64,000 nucleotides of DNA from Amphibacillus sp. MSJ-3 (GCF_018919165.1 NZ_JAHLQM010000004.1:1-64000); one strand, 5' to 3'. Counted from the stretch's first letter, positions 34,954-43,668 are shown. Made by a program: numbers and translations. Notes: a model not told the origin generated them from the letters alone.

Positions 34954-35566
34954 AAGTTGAGAGCAAATCGCGGAAGTTGAGAGCAAATCGTGAAAGTTGA
35001 GAGTAAATCTGGGAAGTTGAGAGCAAAACGCGGAAGTTGAGAGGAAATCCGGAAAGTTGAGAGCAAATTGGAAAAGTTGAGAGTAAATCGCGGAAGTTGA
35101 GAGTAAATCCGGGAAGTTGAGAGCAAATCTGGAAAGTTGAGAGCAAATCGCGAAAGTTGAGAGCAAATCCGGAAAGTTGAGAGCAAATCCGGGAAGTTGA
35201 GAGCAAATCCGGGAAGTTGAGAGCAAATCGTGAAAGTTGAGAGCAAATCCGGAAAGTTGAGAGCAAATCGCGGAAGTTGAGAGCAAATCGCGGAAGTTGA
35301 GAGCAAATCGCGGAAGTTGAGAGCAAATCGCGGAAGTTGAGAGCAAATCTGGGAAGTTGAGAGCAAATCGCGAAAGTTGAGAGCAAAATCGAAAAGTTGA
35401 GAGCAAAACGCGAAAGTTGAGAGCAAAACGCGAAAGTTGAGAGCAAATCTGGAAAGTTGAGAGCAAATCCGGGAAGTTGAGAGCAAATCGTGAAAGTTGA
35501 GAGCAAATCCGGAAAGTTGAGAGCAAATCGCGGAAGTTGAGAGCAAAACGCGGAAGTTGCGAAGAA
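34954..35566. repeat. Tandem array 2: 30 copies of the same 20-bp repeat
   Basis: 30 full units (34954-35553) plus a degraded last unit, again exactly 20 bp apart with no indel and in the same orientation as array 1. Consensus AAGTTGAGAGCAAATCSSGR. The variable six bases are mostly TCGCGG, TCGCGA, TCCGGA, TCCGGG, TCTGGA, TCGTGA; four adjacent units with TCGCGG (near 35274-35353) suggest recent local duplication. GAGTAAAT variants cluster near 35000-35110. Minus strand open in three frames as in array 1. Confidence 0.97.
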
Positions 35567-35662
35567 ATTATCATATAGATTCAATTCTCTCTATTCTTGT
35601 TAGATTAGTTTAAAAATGGTATACTCCGATAGGTTGGATGTAAGGAAATGAGGTGAGTAGTG

Positions 35663-36529
35663 ATGATTGCAAAATATCGTCGTCAGCCACTACCAAAAAA
35701 TTGGTTGACGTGTATTGAATATGGACTTGTTTTATTAGGTAGTTTTTTTGTTGCGGTTGGTTTTAATTTATTTTTGTTACCGAATGATATAGCTTCAGGT
35801 GGAGTAGCCGGGATAAGTACAATCCTATATGCATTGTTTAATTTTGAGCCATCGATTGTTCAATGGGCAATTAATATTCCACTATTTATAATTGGCACAT
35901 GGATATTAGGGAAAAATTTTGGTTTAAAAACCTTGGTTGGTACGGTTATGGTTCCACTCTTTGTTTCATTAACTAGTCAATGGCCACCTGCAAGTTCAGA
36001 TCCATTGATCGCAGCAATATTCGGTGGTATGGCCTGTGGCTTAGGGATAGGAATTGTATTCCGTGGAAAAGGATCGACTGGTGGAATCGATTTAGCAGCT
36101 CAGATCCTTCATAAATTTATCCCACTGCCTTTTGGACTTTGTGTAGCTTTATTTGATGGAATAATTGTTTTGACAGCGATGTATGTCTTTTCTGTTGAAC
36201 AAGGTTTGTACGCATTGATCGGTTTATTTGTTACGAGTCGCACGATCGACCTAGCGCAAGTAGGTTTGAACACATCTAAGAGTATTATTGTTGTGACCGA
36301 TCATGTGGAGGAAATCCGAATAGCCCTATTAAATGAAATTGATCGTGGGGTGACCGTCTGGCGTGCAGAGGGAGGTTATACGAAAACAAAAAAAGATATG
36401 ATTATGTGTGTTGTTAACCAAAATGAATTTAGTCGAACAACTCAAGTGATTAAACAAATAGATTCCAAAGCTTTTATTGTTGTTATGAATGCTAGTGAAG
36501 TAATCGGAGAGGGATTTACCGTCAATTAA
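35663..36529 (+). CDS. yvjA: YitT/DUF2179 family membrane protein (YvjA)
   Basis: A 288-residue membrane protein with about five or six helices in the first 200 residues (YitT_membrane) and a soluble C-terminal DUF2179 domain (about 205-288, TVWRAEGGYTKTKKDMIMCVV). Function unknown; transport is suspected for the family. AGGTGA is six bases from ATG 35663. Its place after prfB and before ftsE is that of B. subtilis yvjA, except that the cytochrome gene cccB is missing here. A terminator follows. Confidence 0.88.
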   Translation: MIAKYRRQPLPKNWLTCIEYGLVLLGSFFVAVGFNLFLLPNDIASGGVAGISTILYALFNFEPSIVQWAINIPLFIIGTWILGKNFGLKTLVGTVMVPLFVSLTSQWPPASSDPLIAAIFGGMACGLGIGIVFRGKGSTGGIDLAAQILHKFIPLPFGLCVALFDGIIVLTAMYVFSVEQGLYALIGLFVTSRTIDLAQVGLNTSKSIIVVTDHVEEIRIALLNEIDRGVTVWRAEGGYTKTKKDMIMCVVNQNEFSRTTQVIKQIDSKAFIVVMNASEVIGEGFTVN

Positions 36530-36560
36530 TAATTCATTTTTACTAGGTATAAGGAATCTA

Positions 36561-36596
36561 TAAGACTAGTTCTAAAAGACTAGTTTTATTTTTTTA
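36561..36596 (+). terminator. Terminator after yvjA
   Basis: AAGACTAGT (36562-36570) pairs with ACTAGTTTT (36579-36587) with one G-T pair, followed by ATT and T7. Confidence 0.75.
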
Positions 36597-36662
36597 TGCA
36601 TTTTTTAACAGGATTTGAAATGAAAATGTAATAATAAATCGGTAAAAAAGGTCGATTTAGAT

Positions 36663-36686
36663 GTTATAATGTAAGTTATAATGTAA
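36663..36686 (+). promoter_or_regulatory. Tandemly duplicated -10 region before ftsE
   Basis: GTTATAATGTAA occurs twice in direct succession (36663-36674, 36675-36686), so two perfect TATAAT boxes lie 12 bases apart. TCGATT at 36651-36656 is a weak -35 for neither at ideal spacing. They probably offer two start points for the ftsEX message, about 70-90 bases upstream of the ATG. Confidence 0.5.
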
Positions 36687-36757
36687 TATGTAAAAAGTTG
36701 AAAGTCTTAAAAATAAGATTGTTAGAAAATAATCTGAAGATAAAGGTGAATTAATTT

Positions 36758-37444
36758 ATGATAGAAATGGTTGATGTAAAGAAAACATACCCTAACGGGG
36801 TTATTGCCTTAAACGGCGTAAGTATAAAAATTGAACCTGGTGAATTTGTCTATCTTGTTGGTCAAAGTGGTGCAGGTAAATCTACTTTTATAAAGCTAAT
36901 CTTTCGAGAGGAAGTAGCCACAAGTGGCGAAATAAGAGTAAATGGTAAAGATCTAGTTAAAATGAAATGGCGAGAAGTTCCTATGCTACGAAGAGAAATA
37001 GGCGTTGTATACCAGGACTTCAAGCTACTACCGAAGTTGACTGTATATGAAAATGTTGCATTTGCGCTAGAAGTTGTGGAGGAATCACCACGTCAAATTC
37101 GTAGTCGAGTAATGGATGTTTTAGAGCAAGTTGGCTTAAAAAATAAAGCACGCTTTATTCCTGACGAATTATCAGGTGGTGAACAACAACGGGTTGCGAT
37201 TGCACGCGCAATTGCTAATTATCCAAAACTATTAATTGCAGATGAACCGACAGGAAACTTAGATCCTGAGACTTCATGGGAGATTATGAGAATCTTAGAG
37301 GAAATCAACGCATCTGGTACGACCATAATCATGGCGACCCACAGTAAAGAAATAGTAAATACGATCAGAAGACGAGTCATCGCTGTAGAAGATGGCTTAA
37401 TTGTCCGCGATCAGTACAGAGGTGATTATGGCTATGAAGCTTAG
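36758..37444 (+). CDS. ftsE: Cell-division ABC transporter ATPase FtsE
   Basis: A 228-residue ATPase with Walker A GQSGAGKST, Q-loop VYQDFKLLP (the FtsE-typical form), signature LSGGEQQR and Walker B LLIADEPTGNLD. With FtsX it forms a mechanotransmitter that activates peptidoglycan hydrolases outside the cell; it does not move a substrate. AAGGTGAA precedes the ATG. The ftsX start lies within its last codons. Confidence 0.96.
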   Translation: MIEMVDVKKTYPNGVIALNGVSIKIEPGEFVYLVGQSGAGKSTFIKLIFREEVATSGEIRVNGKDLVKMKWREVPMLRREIGVVYQDFKLLPKLTVYENVAFALEVVEESPRQIRSRVMDVLEQVGLKNKARFIPDELSGGEQQRVAIARAIANYPKLLIADEPTGNLDPETSWEIMRILEEINASGTTIIMATHSKEIVNTIRRRVIAVEDGLIVRDQYRGDYGYEA

Positions 37445-38330
37445 AACTTTTAAACGACACTTTAGAGAAGGATTTAAAAATAGTTGGCGTAATAGTTGGA
37501 TGACTATAGCATCTGTTGGTGCCGTCACAACCACATTACTTTTAGTAGCTGTTTTTTTAGCTTTAATGATGAATTTAAATCATGTCGCCGATAATATTGA
37601 AGAAGATGTTCAAATTAAAGTTTTAGTAGATGTAACGGCCACTGAAGAAGAGACGGTAGAACTTGGTGAAAAAATAGAAGCGATGAGTAATATCGAATCA
37701 GTGGAATTTTCCTCTAGAGATGAGGAACTTCGTAGTTTGATTAGCAGTATGGGCGACGAAGGGAGTCCTTTTGAACTCTACAAGGAAGATGATAACCCAT
37801 TAAATGATGCTTATATCGTTAAAGCACTTGATCCACATGATACGATCACAATTGCTAGTGAAATAGAGACATTTGATTATGTTGATAAGGTGAATTTTGG
37901 ACAAGATGTTGTTGAAAATATCTTTTCTTTTAATAGTTATGCAAGAAATATTGGGCTTATCTTAATTATTGCTCTAGTGTTCACTGCGATCTTCTTAATC
38001 TCAAACACAATTAAAATAACGATTATCGCTCGTAGAAAAGAAATTGAAATTATGAAGCTTGTAGGAGCTACTAACTGGTTTATTCGCTGGCCATTTTTCG
38101 TTGAGGGCTTGTTATTAGGTGTGCTAGGAAGTGTTATTCCAATAGCACTGCTATTTACAGGATATTACTACTTAGATCAAAATGCAGCAGTAATTAACAA
38201 ATTTGATTTTATAACGATCTTGCCATTTAGTCCGTTTGTCTGGCAACTATCAGGGATTATTTTGTTAATCGGGGCAGTTATTGGCGTTTGGGGTAGCGTA
38301 ATGAGTGTTCGTAAGTTTCTTAAGGTATAA
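37434..38330 (+). CDS. ftsX: Cell-division protein FtsX
   Basis: A 298-residue membrane partner of FtsE: short cytoplasmic start, helix 1 (about 20-45), extracellular domain of about 120 residues that in Bacillus contacts CwlO, and three further helices with the FtsX core. ATG 37434 is nine bases after GAGGTGA and overlaps the end of ftsE by 11 bases; ATG 37428 is an alternative but closer to the site. The next gene is a LytM hydrolase, a plausible client of the complex. Confidence 0.93.
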   Translation: MKLRTFKRHFREGFKNSWRNSWMTIASVGAVTTTLLLVAVFLALMMNLNHVADNIEEDVQIKVLVDVTATEEETVELGEKIEAMSNIESVEFSSRDEELRSLISSMGDEGSPFELYKEDDNPLNDAYIVKALDPHDTITIASEIETFDYVDKVNFGQDVVENIFSFNSYARNIGLILIIALVFTAIFLISNTIKITIIARRKEIEIMKLVGATNWFIRWPFFVEGLLLGVLGSVIPIALLFTGYYYLDQNAAVINKFDFITILPFSPFVWQLSGIILLIGAVIGVWGSVMSVRKFLKV

Positions 38331-38357
38331 GTTTCTTAGTTTAAGAGACTTATACCC
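38324..38357 (+). terminator. Hairpin at end of ftsX
   Basis: GGTATAAGT and ACTTATACC are perfect inverted arms that overlap the last codon and stop of ftsX. No T-run follows, so it is weak as a terminator and may partly separate ftsEX from the hydrolase gene. Confidence 0.5.
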
Positions 38358-38406
38358 TTATAAATAAATGATTAATTTAAAGATTTAGCTGAAATGGAGG
38401 ATTCTA

Positions 38407-39777
38407 ATGATGAAACGTTTATTAAATTACATACTTATTGTCACATTGTCAGTTGGTATCGTTGGACCGGGAGCAGTTTCTGTTTCAGCAAAAAGTATTG
38501 CTGAGTTAGAAAAGGAATTAGCAGATTTAGAAAGTGAACGATCAGGTATCGATAGTGATGCAAGTGATGCAAAGGCAAAAATAGCAGAAAATGAAAAACG
38601 TCAGGCTAAAGTAAAAGAGAAAATTGCTGAAATTGACAGGGATCTTGAGGTAACTGAAGCGAATTTAGAGGATAAGCAAACTGAAATTAATGCAACAAAT
38701 GCAGAAATCTCAACCTTAGAAGCATCAATTTCCGAAACAGAAGGTCAAATTACTAAGACCGAGGAAGAATTAGATGTTTTAGCAGATGAGATTGATGAGT
38801 TGATTAAACGCATTGAAGAGCGAGATATTTTAATAAAGAATCGTTTACGTTCGATTCAATATAATGGTGGTAATATTAACTATTTTCAAGTTCTCTTTGG
38901 TGCACAAGACTTTGGTGATCTGATTAATCGAGCAACTGCTGTAACGAAGATCTTTGAATCAGATCAATCGATTATGGATGCACAACAGCAAGACAAGGCA
39001 AATCTAGAAGATAAGCGGCAAAGCGTTAAGGAGAAAAAAGAACAATTAGTTGCAGATAAAACAAAATTAGATGATCAAAAAGCTGAACTCGAAGATCAAC
39101 GCGCAACCTTGCTTGCCCAACAGGACGAGTTATCAAGCTTACAAGACCAATTAAATCAACAACGTGATACCCAAGTCGCTGTTGTGGATGAATTGGAAGA
39201 TGAACATGCTGATTTAGAGGAACATACGATGTCGATTGAAGAAGAACGTCAAGTGTTAGCAGACCAAGAGCGGATACTTAAAAAAATGAAAGAAGACAAG
39301 CTAGCTCAATTAGCTAAGGACAAAGAAAAAGAGACTAAAACAAATACAATTAAAAATGTATCAAATGGAAGTGGAACACTTATTTGGCCTAGTAATGGTT
39401 CAACCAGTTCAGAATATGGCTGGAGATTCCACCCGATTTATAAAGAAAATAGATTTCATGGTGGTTTAGATATTACTAGCGATAGCGGTTTATCGATTGT
39501 TGCAGCAGCTGATGGTGTAGTTACTGGAACCTATTACTCTGGTGAAAATGTAGGGTATGGTAATTATATTGTTATACATCACGAAGATATAAATATGACA
39601 ACACTTTATGCTCATCTCGCTTCAGTTCAAGTAAGTGCAGGTCAAATTGTTAAGCAAGGTGAACAAATAGGTATAATGGGTACAACTGGCGGTTCGACAG
39701 GTGTTCATCTTCATTTTGAAGTATACGAAGGTGGATATGGTGTTAACAAGGTAAATCCTAGAAAACATCTACCATGA
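38407..39777 (+). CDS. Secreted coiled-coil LytM/M23 peptidoglycan hydrolase
   Basis: A 456-residue secreted protein. Signal peptide with cleavage near residue 27 (SVSA-KS), then a long coiled coil (about 30-300, two arms) and a C-terminal M23 domain (about 325-455). The zinc and catalytic positions are intact: H and D in RFHGGLDI, and H-x-H in VHLHFE, so unlike EnvC it should be an active endopeptidase. The coiled coil is like that of EnvC and CwlO, the extracellular partners of FtsEX. The gene directly follows ftsX with a GGAGGA site, so it is very probably the hydrolase controlled by that complex. B. subtilis has ctpB in this place without such a gene. Confidence 0.92.
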   Translation: MMKRLLNYILIVTLSVGIVGPGAVSVSAKSIAELEKELADLESERSGIDSDASDAKAKIAENEKRQAKVKEKIAEIDRDLEVTEANLEDKQTEINATNAEISTLEASISETEGQITKTEEELDVLADEIDELIKRIEERDILIKNRLRSIQYNGGNINYFQVLFGAQDFGDLINRATAVTKIFESDQSIMDAQQQDKANLEDKRQSVKEKKEQLVADKTKLDDQKAELEDQRATLLAQQDELSSLQDQLNQQRDTQVAVVDELEDEHADLEEHTMSIEEERQVLADQERILKKMKEDKLAQLAKDKEKETKTNTIKNVSNGSGTLIWPSNGSTSSEYGWRFHPIYKENRFHGGLDITSDSGLSIVAAADGVVTGTYYSGENVGYGNYIVIHHEDINMTTLYAHLASVQVSAGQIVKQGEQIGIMGTTGGSTGVHLHFEVYEGGYGVNKVNPRKHLP

Positions 39778-39879
39778 TATTAGTTTAAGTGAAGTTAGGC
39801 TAGGAGGCTTTGGTAATCCACAAAATCCAAGAAACTTTATAAAGTGATAATTACCCAAACTCTCTCATAAACTATTTAT

Positions 39880-39909
39880 AAGCATCGCACAAATGTTGCG
39901 ATGCTTTTT
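39880..39909 (+). terminator. Terminator after the LytM gene
   Basis: AAGCATCGCA and TGCGATGCTT arms with a short loop and a T5 tail. Confidence 0.85.
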
Positions 39910-40038
39910 CTATTGATCATTATGTTCATCAAATATTTTTTAGAATAAAATTTCAAAGGGGAAGATAGATTTTACTGATTGAATTTTTATTTTGTGTTAC
40001 ACTATATAAACAAGATTTTTAAATTTGAGGTGAATAAT

Positions 40039-41502
40039 GTGCGTGTGAAGAAAAGTGTCCTTGCTCTTTGGTTAGGATTAGCTTTTGTTATTGGTGGACT
40101 AGGTACATATGTGATTATTGAGTTTACATTATTACAAGAGCAGGAAGATTTAACAAATCAATCAACTCGAACGACGAATGATGAAATGCTAGCTGATTTG
40201 GCGGAGTCAATTTCATTACCAAAGGTTTCTCAGGCCTTTGCTCTAATACAAGAAAATTATATTGAAGAGATATCAGAAGAAGACCTAGTAGAGGGTGCTG
40301 TTCGTGGCATGTTGGCCTCATTAGATGATCCATATAGCGAATATATGGATCAAGAAACAATGGAGCAGTTTAATGAACAAATAGAATCCTCCTTTGAAGG
40401 AATCGGTGCTGAAGTCAGTATGGTTGACGATAGAGTGACGATTGTGGCACCAATTAAAGATTCACCAGCGGAAAAAGCTGGGCTGAGACCGAATGATCAA
40501 GTTTTAACGATCGATGGTGAAAGTGTTGAAGGATTAGATTTATTAGAAGCTGTTGGAAAAATTAGAGGGGAAAAAGGTTCAGAAGTAACCATTGAAATTC
40601 AACGTCCTGGTCTCTCTGATCCAATTGAATTTACCCTAGTTCGTGATACGATACCACTTGAAACTGTTTATGCTGATATTGAAGAAGTTGGTGATAACAA
40701 AGCCGGTGTGATTCAAATCACTTCTTTTTCTGAACAAACAGCTGAGCGTTTTCAAGAGGAGTTAGAATCTCTAGAATCAGAAGGAATAGATGGCTTAGTG
40801 ATTGATGTTCGTGGGAATCCTGGTGGCTTATTAGATGTCACTGAGGATATTTTAAAATTATTTGTTACGAGTGATCAACCTTTTATGCAAATTGCAGACA
40901 ATGAAGATAATAAGCAACGCTTTTTCTCAGATTTGGAGGAGCCAAAAGATTATCCGATCAGTGTGTTAATTGATGAGGGAAGTGCTTCAGCTTCGGAGAT
41001 CTTAGCAATTTCACTTTATGAAACAATTGATGCTGAACTTATTGGCCGAAATAGTTTCGGTAAGGGAACTGTTCAGCAGACTGTTCCGATGGGGGATGGA
41101 AGTACAATAAAATTAACGATCCTAAAATGGTTATCACCGGAAGGAAACTCAATTCATGAGATAGGGGTTAAACCAACAATTGAGGTTGATCAACCAGACT
41201 ATTATTATATTTCACCCATTCAACTTGAAGAAACATTAGCTTATGATGAAAGTGATCCGAATATTGAACTTGCTCAAATTATGCTAGAGGGACTTGGTTA
41301 TAAAGTTGATCGGAAGGATGGTTACTTTAGCAAACAAACTGAACAAGCGATTAAAAGTTATCAAACGGATCAAGATACTAAGGTAAGTGGAGTACTAGAT
41401 CAAGAAACAGCAGACTTATTATTAACAGATATTATTGAAAAAATTAGAAATGAAGCAGATGATTTACAAAAAGAAAAAGCATTAGAAGTCTTGTTTGAAT
41501 AA
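40039..41502 (+). CDS. ctpB: Carboxy-terminal processing protease (S41 family)
   Basis: A 487-residue protease: N-terminal membrane helix (about 8-30), PDZ domain (about 95-175, ESSFEGIGAEVS to RPG), S41 catalytic domain with Ser in DEGSASASEI and Lys in NSFGKGTVQ, and a C-terminal peptidoglycan-binding domain (about 400-470). It cleaves exported or membrane proteins; in B. subtilis CtpB cuts SpoIVFA during sporulation. Start is GTG 40039 behind TTGAGGTGA; GTG 40045 is the alternative. The longer frame starting at 39979 has no binding site. CtpA is the other paralogue it could be; the location favours CtpB. Confidence 0.9.
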   Translation: MRVKKSVLALWLGLAFVIGGLGTYVIIEFTLLQEQEDLTNQSTRTTNDEMLADLAESISLPKVSQAFALIQENYIEEISEEDLVEGAVRGMLASLDDPYSEYMDQETMEQFNEQIESSFEGIGAEVSMVDDRVTIVAPIKDSPAEKAGLRPNDQVLTIDGESVEGLDLLEAVGKIRGEKGSEVTIEIQRPGLSDPIEFTLVRDTIPLETVYADIEEVGDNKAGVIQITSFSEQTAERFQEELESLESEGIDGLVIDVRGNPGGLLDVTEDILKLFVTSDQPFMQIADNEDNKQRFFSDLEEPKDYPISVLIDEGSASASEILAISLYETIDAELIGRNSFGKGTVQQTVPMGDGSTIKLTILKWLSPEGNSIHEIGVKPTIEVDQPDYYYISPIQLEETLAYDESDPNIELAQIMLEGLGYKVDRKDGYFSKQTEQAIKSYQTDQDTKVSGVLDQETADLLLTDIIEKIRNEADDLQKEKALEVLFE

Positions 41503-41507
41503 AGTAA

Positions 41508-41542
41508 GTAAACCGCTCGCTCCTTGGGCGGTTTATTTATTT
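41508..41542 (+). terminator. ctpB terminator
   Basis: TAAACCGC pairs with GCGGTTTA around a C/G-rich loop, followed by a T-rich tail. Confidence 0.8.
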
Positions 41543-41906
41543 TTGTAGATAACTGACCAGGAATATAAGATTTCAAAAATAAGTGGGAAATAACAGCCGG
41601 TTGTCGATAAGTCAATAATAACTCAATCTTAATCAATGGGAGGGATTAAAGCCCTTCAATCACAGAGCTTTTTGCTAACTTCATTTAGAAAAAAATATTA
41701 TTAATAATGATGCGAGCTGTTCATATAAAAAGTAGTCTTCACTTAGCGATGATCTAAAAGTCAGTTAATCTGTGCTAAAAAACTCACATCTTGTGCTTAA
41801 ACATGTGGTATAGTTGAAGTAATAAGAAACTTTTGCAGGAATATTGCCTGTTGATGTCGAATTAGGCAGTAGCTATTTTAAGAGAGTGAAAGTGGGGATT
41901 GACAGG
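41543..41906 (+). other. Leader region before minJ
   Basis: A 360-base non-coding stretch. It holds an inverted copy of the degenerate element (AGTCAGTTAATCT at 41759-41771) and CTTCACTTAG at 41737-41746, whose complement occurs at 12636-12645. An extended -10 box, TGGTATAGT at 41806-41814, is the best promoter candidate for minJ. A frame in phase with minJ runs from 41844 but its start has no binding site. Confidence 0.45.
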
Positions 41907-43085
41907 ATGGAATCTTGGTTGTTGGAAATTGGAAGGTCAATTGGCCGATTTTTATTAAACCCTTTATTATATTGGTATATCATTATTTGTTTGCTAGCTT
42001 CATTTACTCGGATCAAACAGGAAAGAAGCCAATTTGGTCGCAAGGTTTTCCCGGTATTTGATGAATTATATGGGCAACGATTAAGAGGACTTATATCTGG
42101 TTTGCTTATCTCCATTGTAATGCTGGTCTTGGGAGTTGCTTTACATCCACTACTATTAATCGGTATCATTGGATTCACAATTTTATTTTCCTTAAATAGA
42201 CGTTTTACCTGGTTATCAAGTGCTTATACATTTGGTTTTACCGCAATTGTCTTATTATTTTACCCTTATTATCAAGCAATCTTACCGCCTATATTTCAGA
42301 CCGAATTAACACAACTCGATTGGGTTATCTTCACAACAATAATGGGAGTTTTATTAATTATTGAAGCATTAATGATCAATTCCCTTTCACATAATCAAAC
42401 CTTTCCCGAATTGTTCATTAGTTCCCGTGGGAAAGTGGTTGGACAACATCGGTTGAAAAAGTTAACACTCATTCCACTAGTGATGCTGTGGCCAGTGGGT
42501 TCACTTAGTTTTGTTTCTGGTTGGTGGCCGATTATCGAATGGAATGAAGAACCATTTGGACTCGTGATTTTCCCTGTTTTAATCGGTTTTGATTTTACAA
42601 TAAGATCTGGATTACCGACTAAAGTAGCTAAACGCTTTAGTGAATATCCCTTATTGCTGGGGCTTTTAGTTATTGCTTTGTCATTAATGAGTTATTATAT
42701 TAAGTTTCTATCGTTAGTTTGTATACTAGTTGCGATTATTGGACGAGAATGGCTAGCATACCGATTAAAGGCTAAAGACCAAAGCCAGCCACCTATATTT
42801 AGTCCCTTAACTACGGGCTTGAAGGTTTTAGCTGTTTTGCCTGGGACACCAGCAGTTGACCTTGGGCTAATGGTTGGTGATACAATAACGAAAGTAAATG
42901 GTCAAGCTGTTTCTAATCCAATGGAATTTTATCGAGCACTTCAAATTAATCGTACCTTTTGTAAATTAGATGTTGTTGATGAAAGAGGGGAAGTTCGTTT
43001 TACCCAACGTGCATTTTATGAGGGAGAGCATCATGAATTAGGCATTATTTTTGTTGAAAGTCATCAGGAGCGAATCATAGATTAA
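41907..43085 (+). CDS. minJ: Cell-division topological determinant MinJ
   Basis: A 392-residue membrane protein with about seven or eight helices in the first 290 residues and a C-terminal PDZ domain (about 300-385, GLKVLAVLPGTPAVDLGLMVGDTI). In Bacillus, MinJ links DivIVA to MinCD and restricts division to mid-cell. ATG 41907 gives an N-terminus that lines up with B. subtilis MinJ (about 397 residues), including the LLNPLLYWY helix and R-x-K-x-ER-x-x-F motif. The binding site is weak. It follows ctp, as in B. subtilis. Confidence 0.88.
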   Translation: MESWLLEIGRSIGRFLLNPLLYWYIIICLLASFTRIKQERSQFGRKVFPVFDELYGQRLRGLISGLLISIVMLVLGVALHPLLLIGIIGFTILFSLNRRFTWLSSAYTFGFTAIVLLFYPYYQAILPPIFQTELTQLDWVIFTTIMGVLLIIEALMINSLSHNQTFPELFISSRGKVVGQHRLKKLTLIPLVMLWPVGSLSFVSGWWPIIEWNEEPFGLVIFPVLIGFDFTIRSGLPTKVAKRFSEYPLLLGLLVIALSLMSYYIKFLSLVCILVAIIGREWLAYRLKAKDQSQPPIFSPLTTGLKVLAVLPGTPAVDLGLMVGDTITKVNGQAVSNPMEFYRALQINRTFCKLDVVDERGEVRFTQRAFYEGEHHELGIIFVESHQERIID

Positions 43086-43120
43086 ATTTTATTGATGATG
43101 AGAACGGAAAGCTGGTGGAA

Positions 43121-43650
43121 ATGAGTCATCTTGTGATAAGCGGACAAATCTTACAAGCAATCCATGAGCTATCTGCAGAACTTCTAGGTAGCTTGCAGGG
43201 TGTAAAAGTAGAATTAGAGTAGAAAATAAAAGATGTAAAAACAGAATTGCAGCAAGAAATGCAAGAGCTAAAAACGGAATTACAGCAAGAAATGCAAGAT
43301 AAAAAGTGGACTTAAGACAAGAAATCCAGGAGAAAAAACAGAGTTGCGTCAGGAATTTACCATGACAAATCAAAAGATTGACTGCTTTGATAAGAAGCGA
43401 TCGATATTGACGGATAGTTTGATGACGACATAGGCAAAAGTTAAAATTTAAAAGAAATCGATCTGATCTTATCGCTAGCTAAATGATGACAGGTCTTCTA
43501 ATTTAGAAATATTGCAGGATGACTAGAATCAGCTGGAGGCTGATCTAATTCAATCTTCTACCACTTAGAGATGAAGACAAGTTTTCACGCAAGTGGACAG
43601 AGCGGAAGAACAATATATTTCGACTCTTTAAGTTATTTATCGCCAAAAAA
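43121..43650 (+). pseudogene. Decayed coiled-coil gene
   Basis: ATG 43121 behind GGTGGAA reads MSHLVISGQILQAIHELSAELLG... and stops at TAG after 33 codons. The same frame continues KIKDVKTELQQEMQ and a tandem copy KTELQQEMQ, stops again, and a one-base shift restores DLRQEIQEKK, a second shift TELRQEFTMTNQKID. Later fragments include QVFTQVDRAEEQYIST. So a heptad-rich, E/K/Q-rich protein has been broken by at least two stops and two shifts. It recalls small Bacillus coiled-coil proteins of unknown role. No intact copy is in the window. Confidence 0.7.
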
Positions 43651-43668
43651 CACTACCTATCTACAATG

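Noticed and set aside
29965-35553. CRISPR array
   Set aside because: The unit is 20 bp with only about six variable bases, there are no spacers of unique sequence and no cas genes.
34857-35584. Three minus-strand open frames of 215-229 codons in array 2
   Set aside because: Same cause as array 1; one even runs through the prfB terminator. Not credible as genes.
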